Of a stretch of DNA of 32,659 bases, positions 10,208-16,193 are shown in pieces. Both the position numbers and the translations under genes were made by a program. Positions within the stretch are counted from its first letter, which is position 1, and the number at the start of each line of letters is the position of its first letter. Under the pieces are notes generated by a model. That model saw only the letters and a program-made list of their open reading frames with translations. It had not been told where the DNA came from and did no database searches. The DNA is from Hymenobacter terrestris (GTDB lineage: Bacteria; Bacteroidota; Bacteroidia; Cytophagales; Hymenobacteraceae), in NCBI RefSeq assembly GCF_013377905.1, contig NZ_JABKAV010000040.1:1-32659 (forward strand). Reading direction: 5' to 3'.

Positions 10208-10252
10208 CTAGCAGCAGCAGCAACACGCGCTACAACAGCCACACATTCGCAT
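10208..10252 (-). CDS. poly-cysteine leader ORF upstream of metY
   Basis: On the metY strand an ATG at 10252 (or the next one at 10246) opens a 14- or 12-codon reading frame ending at TAG (10208-10210). The peptide is MRMCGCCSACCCCC: nine of the last eleven residues are Cys, with five in a row before the stop. It lies about 180 nt upstream of metY and about 150 nt after the SAM-I-like RNA. The same frame is open back to an ATG at 10390 (60 codons), so the true start is uncertain. Poly-Cys leader ORFs are known as cysteine attenuators in mycobacteria. A similar role here is inference; I see only a weak 5-bp hairpin with a T5 run (about 10161-10185) as a possible terminator. Confidence 0.5.
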   Translation of the reverse strand: MRMCGCCSACCCCC

Positions 10253-10400
10253 TCGGGCGGCAACCGGGGTGGCGGCCGGTAGGGCAGCAACGGCTGGGGC
10301 CGAAACGCCAAAAGCCCATGGCCAGGCGGCGGGCCCAAAGGCGGCCGGAGCGGTGGGGGAAACGGAGGCGAAAACGCGGGAGTGGCTCATAAGACTGGGA

Positions 10401-10524
10401 GGTTATAGTCCCCGCCGCCGGACGGTTAGGTCGGGCTGGTCGGGCAGGCATTGGCACCTTTCGCGCGGTCGAAGGTTGCCAGTGGGTCGGGGAGCCTGTG
10501 CTCTCGCCACTTCTGTATAAATCC
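10401..10524 (-). promoter_or_regulatory. SAM-I-like (S-box) riboswitch candidate upstream of metY
   Basis: On the minus strand the 124-nt segment has a closing stem TTATA/TATAA (10516-10520 with 10403-10407), extended by GG/CC across a 2-nt bulge. Inside, GGCAACCTTCG and CGAAAGGTGCCAA form a stem in which GGC pairs GCC and ACC pairs GGT around a bulged A. This is the SAM-I P3 signature with its following CAA. The element GCGAGAGCACAGG precedes it, and a C-rich hairpin that could be P4 follows. I do not see the usual GATGAAGCC kink-turn part of P2, so this may be a divergent variant. Its place in front of metY fits SAM sensing. Confidence 0.6.
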
Positions 10525-10571
10525 TATGAAAACTACTCCGCCGCGAGCGGGGTAGTACCGGGTTGGTGTTG

Positions 10572-10603
10572 CAAAGGTATAGCCGTTATTTTCTGAAATG
10601 CAA
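10572..10603 (-). promoter_or_regulatory. metY promoter, Bacteroidetes type
   Basis: On the minus strand TTG (10601-10603) is followed 21 nt later by TACCTTTG (10572-10579), a full match to the -33/-7 layout. Transcription would start near 10565, about 40 nt before the riboswitch candidate and about 540 nt before the metY ATG. Confidence 0.6.
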
Positions 10604-10668
10604 GCGAAGTGGTATTTATTTTTATTGCCCTCTCCGATAGTTCTCTGATCCTACCGACTTGGCTAATG

Positions 10669-10697
10669 TTGTTGTTGCCTAATGAGTTATAATTTTG
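10669..10697 (+). promoter_or_regulatory. orphan promoter, Bacteroidetes type
   Basis: TTG at 10669-10671 is followed 18 nt later by TAATTTTG at 10690-10697, a match to the TTG/TAnnTTTG pattern on the + strand. No + strand gene begins before 11393, and a terminator lies in between, so any transcript would be short and non-coding. Confidence 0.35.
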
Positions 10698-10703
10698 ACA
10701 TGC

Positions 10704-10846
10704 TATGTGTGCTGAATTCCAATCGTTATATGATTCGCTGAATTTTCTTCGTCAGGGGCCTTTTGTTGCTTTGAAAACGACCATTCTACTTCAGGATTTT
10801 AACTTAAAAGAACAAAAAAAAGCCACTCCGTTTGGAGTGGCTTTTT
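10704..10846 (+). ncRNA. candidate small RNA between an orphan promoter and a terminator
   Basis: A transcript from the promoter at 10669-10697 to the hairpin at 10821-10842 would be about 140 nt and contains no convincing reading frame. The segment is AT-rich, unlike its surroundings. It may instead be ordinary spacer with a chance promoter match. No other gene is visible in 10525-10869 apart from the metY promoter on the other strand. Confidence 0.25.
10814..10846. terminator. bidirectional terminator
   Basis: AGCCACTCC (10821-10829) pairs perfectly with GGAGTGGCT (10834-10842) across a GTTT loop. It is flanked by eight A on the left and five T on the right, so it works on both strands. 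On the minus strand it ends the LysM gene, which stops at 10870. Confidence 0.88.
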
Positions 10847-10869
10847 GAATATTTCCGCGAAGCGGGATG

Positions 10870-11157
10870 CTATTCTTTCGGTAGCGTCAGCACTTGGCCT
10901 ACCTCGATATGGTCGGGGTTGGAGCCGATGGTGGACTTGTTGGCGTCGTAAATCTGGTGCCACTTGCTGGCGTCGCCGTAATGGTTCTTGGCAATTTTCG
11001 AGAGCGAGTCGCCACTTACCACGGTATACGTTTCACCAGTCGTGGTGTCGGCGGTTTTGTCGGTGCCGAAGAAGTCGGTGGTGCCGCCGGCCGGAGTAGT
11101 GTTGGGAGCTACCGGCTTGGTTTCGCCTTTGTCAGAAAGAAAATCAAAGAGTCCCAT
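10870..11157 (-). CDS. small LysM-domain protein
   Basis: This 95-residue protein has a short N-terminus (MGLFDFL), a Thr/Pro/Gly-rich linker and one LysM domain at about residues 43-93 (YTVVSGDSLSKIAKNHYGD, ending VGQVLTLP). LysM domains bind peptidoglycan or other GlcNAc polymers. There is no signal peptide, and the layout resembles cytoplasmic YgaU-like proteins in which LysM is C-terminal; the BON domain of YgaU is absent. The cellular location is therefore uncertain. It is a single-gene unit with its own terminator at 10814-10846. The 235-bp gap upstream (11158-11392) shows nothing I can support. Confidence 0.88.
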   Translation of the reverse strand: MGLFDFLSDKGETKPVAPNTTPAGGTTDFFGTDKTADTTTGETYTVVSGDSLSKIAKNHYGDASKWHQIYDANKSTIGSNPDHIEVGQVLTLPKE

Positions 11158-11392
11158 GGTCGTAATGCGTTAGGTGAGGGAGAGAGCAGCCGACGGCTAT
11201 GTACTGTGCGGCTTGGGTGCAGGCCCTTCTTACGCCATGCTAGACAATAGGTTGTGCTGCGGTATTCGGGGGCGGCAAGGCTACTGGCCGCTAGCCGAAC
11301 ATCTTGAGCAACGCTGCCGTAAGAGGCGCATTACCGGCGGCTGGTTGCTGCCGTTTTGTTCGCTCCAACACCTTTACTTATTCTTCCTCCCC

Positions 11393-11812
11393 ATGAAAAA
11401 CTTCACCTCTCCCGCTTCGCGCCTGCTGACTGGCCTGTTCATGTTCGTATTGCTCTTCACGGCCGCCTGCGGTGGCAAGGAGGGTACCGTTGAAACCGTT
11501 AACCAGCTCTACGGTACCGACAGCAGAACCTGGAAAACCGATAAAGAAATGGACGCAACGGGCGACAAGGTAGCCCAGACCGATGCCATGGACGACCAGC
11601 GCGTAACGTTCTTCGCCAACGGCCAGTACAACATGACTTCGGGTGCCCAGACGATGAATGGCAAGTATACCTTCGACCAGGGAGCCAAAACCATCACGAT
11701 GATGCCTGACGGTGCCGGCCAGTCGAACACCTTCACGGTGGTAACGCTGACCGACGACAAGCTGACCCTCAAAGGCACCGACGGTTCGGAGCTGCGCCTC
11801 GAGAAGGAGTAA
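11393..11812 (+). CDS. lipocalin-like lipoprotein
   Basis: This 139-residue protein starts at the ATG at 11393, directly before a lipoprotein signal with lipobox F-T-A-A-C (Cys26). The frame is open further upstream, but without a signal-compatible start. The mature part reads like the Bacteroidetes lipocalin-like fold: a W-K-T-D segment near the start, then F-F-A-N-G-Q-Y, a G-K-Y-T-F strand, K-T-I-T-M and a final K-L-T-L-K-G-T-D-G-S-E-L strand. The ligand is unknown. It is probably periplasm-facing. A hairpin terminator follows 32 bp after the stop. Confidence 0.82.
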   Translation: MKNFTSPASRLLTGLFMFVLLFTAACGGKEGTVETVNQLYGTDSRTWKTDKEMDATGDKVAQTDAMDDQRVTFFANGQYNMTSGAQTMNGKYTFDQGAKTITMMPDGAGQSNTFTVVTLTDDKLTLKGTDGSELRLEKE

Positions 11813-11843
11813 CCTTCCGCGCTAAGCCGAACAACTCGTAATA

Positions 11844-11876
11844 AAGCCCCTTCTGCCACTGGTGGAAGGGGTTTTT
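11844..11876 (+). terminator. terminator of the lipocalin-like gene
   Basis: AGCCCCTTC and GAAGGGGTT form a stem of at least 7 bp around a TGCCACTGGTG loop, followed by TTTTT at 11872-11876. Confidence 0.8.
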
Positions 11877-11988
11877 GCGTTGTCACCTGCAGCGCATTAG
11901 AGGGGCTGTTGCGCTGCGCTGCTATTGAATTGTGAACGGTTGAGCTACTTTGCTGTGGAATTTAGCTCCTATCAGCATCCGAGTGTTT

Positions 11989-14595
11989 ATGAATCGAATT
12001 TTACCGGCCGCTCTCGGCCTCCTGCTGATCACGCTCAGCAGCCCCGCCACGCTGGCCCAAGCCGTCCCATCCGCCGCCGTTACGACTCCGGTGCCGCTGC
12101 CCACTCACATCATCCGCACCATCGACCCCACGGATGCCGACTTTGCTGATCTGGAGTTCCTGCGGCAGGAAATAGGGGGCGCGCGGGTGGTGATGCTGGG
12201 CGAGCCAACCCACGGCGTGGGCACGGGCACGGCGGCCCGTATCCGGCTGTTGCGGTTTCTGAAGGAACGTATGGGCTTTACCACAGTGGCTTTTGAGAGC
12301 GGCTTCTACGCGGTGGACCGGGCCGAGCAGGAAATTCAGCGAGGGGCGCCGGTGGCGGCCGCTATTTCGGCCTCGGTGTATCCGGTCTGGACCGAGACGC
12401 AGGAATTCCAGGCGATGCTGCCGCTGCTGGGTAAGGGGGGGCTGCGCGTTGCGGGCTTCGACTCGCAGGTGAGCTGGAATGATGACGTGATGCTGGAGGA
12501 GTTGGAAACCTTCCTCAAGCCTGAAAAAGGAGCTGATGGCATCGCCTATGATTACCTCGATGAGTGCGTCAGCATGATGGGGGAACATTCCATATTCCCG
12601 CCTTCGCACCAGATTCTGCTGTTTGACATGCAGCTAGGTAAGGCCCGCAAACTGCTGACGAAAGTAGCCGCCGGCCCCGATGCCCGGCGGCGGGAGCGGG
12701 CCGTATTCTGGCTTCAACAGCTGCGCAGCCTACAGGCGCAGGCCCACGACTTCGCCAGCAACGACCCGGCTATGAAAGACTCCGCCGAGTTCAAAGCCAA
12801 AGACAGCAACGCCCGCGACGCGCAGATGGCCGACAACTTGCTGTGGTATCTGCGCCAGCACCCGCAGGAAAAGGTGGTCTGCTGGGGTGCCATCGGGCAT
12901 CTGTCCGGCAAGGTGAGCGGGTTCGACAACGAGGAACTGCGGCAGTTCCGGCCGATGGGCCAGACGGTGAAAGCGGCCCTGGCTCCGGGGGCAGTGTATG
13001 TGCTCAGTACGCTGGCTGGCGGTGGCACCCACGGCTTTGGCTATTGGGGCAAGCACGAGCCGGTGCCGACGCCCTTGCCCGGCTCCTTAGAGGCCGAACT
13101 GCTCGCGCAGGGCCAAGACTATAGTTTCGTCAGCCTGAAGCACGATGCACCAGGCCGCCGTCTGACCACGTATGCGTTGCAGTTTCTGCCAGTTGCCGGC
13201 CTCTGGAGCGAGGCGGTGGATGGGTTCCTGTACTTAAAATCCATTGAGCCGCCCCACGCCGCGACCAGTATTGTCGCGTTGGTTGCGCCGGAAACTACGG
13301 AGGGGGCGGCCGACATGCCGCCGACCCGGCTGGGCCAGCAGAATCCGGCAGCCACGCGTCCGGCGGTTACAGGCAGCGGCGCGGCCTTCGCGCTCAGCGG
13401 CACCGTGCTCGACCGCAAAACCGGCCAGCCGGTGCCTTTCGCCACCGTAGCCGTGCCCGCCCGCAGTGCCGGCACCATTACCGATGCCCAGGGTAAATTT
13501 CGGCTGGAAACCCGCCGGGGTGAACTGGTGCAGATAAGCAGCATCGGGTACGAGCCCACTACACTGGCCGCCGTGCCCGGAACCACCACCACGGTGCGCC
13601 TCACGCCGGCCGCGTTTGCGCTGACCAACGTGCGTGTGAGTGCTCAGTCGCAGGACCCGAAGCGGATTATGAAAAAGGTGATTAAGGCGGCCGAAACCAA
13701 CTACGAGCAGCAGGATTACCTGGCGGAAGTGTATACGCGCCGCCGCCTTATCAGCTTCGATACATTATATCATGAAGTGGAATACGTGAGCCATGTATTC
13801 GAGCCGGCCGGACACCGGGACTGGGGCGGCGGCTTTCTGGCTCTAGGACCTAAGGAAACTCATGCCATACGCGAAGTGAATGTGCCGGTGGCTTCGCCCA
13901 AAAAGCTGACACACTGGGACTACTCGGAAGGTGGGCACGGTTTCTATACGGCAGGTGCCGACCCGGTTCGGATTTCACCGCTCTTCAAGTCGGCCACGCT
14001 GGGCAAGTACATCCTCAAACTGGATTCTATTGAACAGCGAGCTGGGGAAACAGTCTACGTCGTTCAGTTCGCGGCCAAGCGGGCTTCCAAACGAGCTACC
14101 GGATTTGGGTTGATGGCGGGCTATTCGGGCAAGGTCTACATCCGTCAGCAAGACCACGCCGTGATTCGGTACGAAGCTTTGTGGCTAGAAGATACTGTTA
14201 CGCTGAATGCTGCCGCGCGTAAATACGAGGGACGCCACAACGTTGGTTCCCGCCTTTTTACTCGTTTGTTCACCGACCACCGGCGGGTACACGTGGTGAC
14301 TTACCAGAAAACTGCTAACGGACGCTACCACGTGGCCAACAGCGTTGCGCAAACGGTGGTGGCTGGCCGGAAGCTGAGTGGACAGCCGTTCTATAATCAG
14401 AAATTCTGCGAAGAATACTTCACCACCTTGCCCGCCGAAGCGCTACCCACGCGCCCGGACAGTGAAAAAGACCCAGCTCTGAAAAATGGCGAAATCTGGC
14501 AGCTCTCCAAAGTGCCCTACCACCCCGAGTTCTGGCAGACTTACCAGCGCCCGGTACCCGCCGAGCCGGCCCCGGCGCTGGAGGCTACCAAGTAA
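11989..14595 (+). CDS. erythromycin-esterase-like / CarboxypepD_reg fusion protein
   Basis: I take the ATG at 11989 because it opens a signal peptide (NRILPAALGLLLITL, cleavage near A-Q-A), giving 868 residues. Residues about 50-440 form an erythromycin-esterase-like domain. Glu72 and His75 lie in GEPTH, Glu103 in AFESGFY and His304 in GAIGH. The 31-residue Glu-Glu spacing equals that of EreB (43/74), though the usual AHNxH motif is altered. Residues about 467-538 are a CarboxypepD_reg-like beta-sandwich (SGTVLDRKTGQPVPFATV). The last 330 residues resemble the region after such domains in other Bacteroidetes envelope proteins; I cannot name it. It is exported, so an antibiotic-esterase role is not implied; ester or lactone hydrolysis is possible. 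Confidence 0.85.
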   Translation: MNRILPAALGLLLITLSSPATLAQAVPSAAVTTPVPLPTHIIRTIDPTDADFADLEFLRQEIGGARVVMLGEPTHGVGTGTAARIRLLRFLKERMGFTTVAFESGFYAVDRAEQEIQRGAPVAAAISASVYPVWTETQEFQAMLPLLGKGGLRVAGFDSQVSWNDDVMLEELETFLKPEKGADGIAYDYLDECVSMMGEHSIFPPSHQILLFDMQLGKARKLLTKVAAGPDARRRERAVFWLQQLRSLQAQAHDFASNDPAMKDSAEFKAKDSNARDAQMADNLLWYLRQHPQEKVVCWGAIGHLSGKVSGFDNEELRQFRPMGQTVKAALAPGAVYVLSTLAGGGTHGFGYWGKHEPVPTPLPGSLEAELLAQGQDYSFVSLKHDAPGRRLTTYALQFLPVAGLWSEAVDGFLYLKSIEPPHAATSIVALVAPETTEGAADMPPTRLGQQNPAATRPAVTGSGAAFALSGTVLDRKTGQPVPFATVAVPARSAGTITDAQGKFRLETRRGELVQISSIGYEPTTLAAVPGTTTTVRLTPAAFALTNVRVSAQSQDPKRIMKKVIKAAETNYEQQDYLAEVYTRRRLISFDTLYHEVEYVSHVFEPAGHRDWGGGFLALGPKETHAIREVNVPVASPKKLTHWDYSEGGHGFYTAGADPVRISPLFKSATLGKYILKLDSIEQRAGETVYVVQFAAKRASKRATGFGLMAGYSGKVYIRQQDHAVIRYEALWLEDTVTLNAAARKYEGRHNVGSRLFTRLFTDHRRVHVVTYQKTANGRYHVANSVAQTVVAGRKLSGQPFYNQKFCEEYFTTLPAEALPTRPDSEKDPALKNGEIWQLSKVPYHPEFWQTYQRPVPAEPAPALEATK

Positions 14596-14616
14596 CTCCG
14601 GTTGCCGATAGGTCGA

Positions 14617-14704
14617 TGTAGGGGCGGGGCTGGCCCCCGCCTGCCGTTGAACGGAATCGTTGAAACGGTGCGAGCGGGGGGCGGGGGCCAGCCCCGCCCC
14701 TACA
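14617..14704. repeat. TGTAGGGGCG-type inverted repeat, intact copy
   Basis: A perfect 25-bp arm at 14617-14641, starting TGTAGGGGCGGGGC, is exactly complementary to 14680-14704. The centre is 38 bp. It lies between two converging genes with only 10 bp to the flippase stop, so as RNA it would form a very stable hairpin and could end transcription from both sides. Confidence 0.9.
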
Positions 14705-14714
14705 GTGACCTTCG

Positions 14715-15800
14715 CTACGAGTGCATCACTTCCGCGGCCTTCGGCTTGCCGTAGATGCGGCCCACCCAGCGGGGTAGGAACACGGCTCCGAGCACCAGGT
14801 AGAGGTAGTACGTCGTGATGCGGTAGAGCAACACCATGAAATTGGTCATGGTGGCCGTGCCGATGAACTTGCCGAAGAATGTGGGGAAAGCGCCCTCGGC
14901 AATACCCGCGCCGCCGGGCGTAATGGCAATCAGCAGGATGACCTTGTAGGTGAGGTTACGCCCGAAAATCAGCCAGAAATCGGTCCAGCCCACCTCCACA
15001 AACGCCCCAATCAGGCAGCCAATAACCAGGTAGCGGGCCGACCAGACGAAGAACGTGCTCAGGCCGGCGCGCAGCCAGTACACGAGGCCGTTGCCGCGCA
15101 GCTCGGCCGAAGCCTGCACCAAATCGTGGCCCAGCTGGTAGGCCCGGCCCCGAAACCGCCGCAGCACCTGCGCCGAAAACAGCCGCACCAGCAGCCGCCG
15201 CACGGCCCGCGGGTTAATGAAAATGGCGTACACCATGAGCAGTGCATATGCCGTCACGAACACGTAGCTCAGGATAAAGCCGATGCGCAGTGTGGCAATT
15301 AGACCCCCGTGTAGTGCTTCGTAAGGGTACAGCGTTTCGCCTCCGATAAGCACTACGAGCGGCACCATGAGCACATAGTACATGTTGTCGAGCATGGCCG
15401 TGGCCATGATATAGGCCACCGACCGGCCCAGCGGAATGCCCTCCTTGTGTAGTAGCACCGGCGCCACGGCTGTGCCGCCCACCGCCGAGGGCAGGATGCA
15501 GGATGAGAATTCCCAGAGCATGATCACGTCGAGCGAGGCGCGCCAGCTGAGCACTTTCTGGGTGAGGTAGCGGATGCGGTACACGTAGCCAGCGTCGCGG
15601 GCCACCAGCACCACCAGCATCACCAACAGCCACGTGGGCTTGGCGTTGCCCAGCGCGTCGAGGTCGCCGGGTTGGTAGCTGCGCCAGAACATGAAGCCCA
15701 CCACGCCTAGGCCAATCAGCACCGGCAGCACAATCCGCGAGGGCCGGAGCTTGTCGAGCAGTTGCTGGTCTTCGGATTGGGCGGTAGTAGGCTCGGGCAT
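14715..15800 (-). CDS. flippase-like integral membrane protein (LPG synthase TM family)
   Basis: This 361-residue protein has about eight hydrophobic segments, including ones near residues 23-40, 57-72, 150-165, 175-195 and 320-340. The late motif T-P-G-G-A-G-I-A-E-G (about residues 292-301) is the hallmark of the lysylphosphatidylglycerol synthase transmembrane/UPF0104 family. There is no C-terminal aminoacyl-transfer domain, so it is the stand-alone membrane part, thought to act on lipids or lipid-linked molecules in the inner membrane. The substrate is unknown. A -7 box like TACCTTTA at 15805-15812 ends only 4 bp before the ATG, so the message may be nearly leaderless. The gene converges with the esterase fusion gene. 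Confidence 0.88.
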   Translation of the reverse strand: MPEPTTAQSEDQQLLDKLRPSRIVLPVLIGLGVVGFMFWRSYQPGDLDALGNAKPTWLLVMLVVLVARDAGYVYRIRYLTQKVLSWRASLDVIMLWEFSSCILPSAVGGTAVAPVLLHKEGIPLGRSVAYIMATAMLDNMYYVLMVPLVVLIGGETLYPYEALHGGLIATLRIGFILSYVFVTAYALLMVYAIFINPRAVRRLLVRLFSAQVLRRFRGRAYQLGHDLVQASAELRGNGLVYWLRAGLSTFFVWSARYLVIGCLIGAFVEVGWTDFWLIFGRNLTYKVILLIAITPGGAGIAEGAFPTFFGKFIGTATMTNFMVLLYRITTYYLYLVLGAVFLPRWVGRIYGKPKAAEVMHS

Positions 15801-15804
15801 GGAG

Positions 15805-15812
15805 TAAAGGTA
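15805..15812 (-). promoter_or_regulatory. -7-like box of the flippase gene
   Basis: TACCTTTA on the minus strand matches seven of eight positions of TAnnTTTG and ends 4 bp upstream of the ATG. If it is used, the mRNA would begin at or next to the start codon. Confidence 0.35.
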
Positions 15813-15910
15813 GGGGGTTGAGCGGGGTTGAATAGAGGTCGGGCTGTGATTGGATTGCGTGAGGTTGAGCTGCGTGAGGATGGATTGAATAAGGAACTTG
15901 GAAAGAATGG

Positions 15911-16031
15911 TGTCATGCTGAGCGCAGGCGCAGCCGCAGTTGAAGCATCGCTACCGCACTGCTAATCCTAATGTCTGCAACGAAGCGGTAGAGATGCTTC
16001 GACTGCGTCTCTGGTTGCGCTCAGCATGACA
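15911..16031. repeat. GTCATGCTGAGCG-type inverted repeat
   Basis: The left end TGTCATGCTGAGCG (15911-15924) and right end CGCTCAGCATGACA (16018-16031) are perfect complements. Inner parts (GAAGCAT, CTACCGC) pair with GCGGTAG and ATGCTTC. The arms carry extra unpaired inserts. The element takes up most of the 393-bp gap between the flippase gene and dxs. Related copies are at 28226-28345 and 29635-29739. Confidence 0.85.
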
Positions 16032-16089
16032 CTTTCCGCTTCACTCATTGCCCAAGTCATTCCATTCATCCGCCGGAACTGAAAACCCG

Positions 16090-16097
16090 TAACTTTG
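16090..16097 (+). promoter_or_regulatory. -7 box upstream of dxs
   Basis: TAACTTTG matches TAnnTTTG and would give a leader of about 90 nt before the ATG at 16194. No -33 TTG is well placed. Confidence 0.4.
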
Positions 16098-16193
16098 CTC
16101 GTTGCCTATTGTCGGGCCGGCCGCGAGCATAACTTTCGGGCCGGGTGGCGGTTGCAACCCTACTTATTCCTTTGCCTACCTACCCCTGCGCGC

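Noticed and set aside
11989..14595. A macrolide resistance gene
   Set aside because: The domain is Ere-like, but the protein is exported and fused to envelope domains, and no mobile element surrounds it. Resistance cannot be concluded.
14715..15800. A full MprF-type lysylphosphatidylglycerol synthase
   Set aside because: Only the membrane part is present; the C-terminal aminoacyl-transferase domain is absent and no separate copy is nearby.
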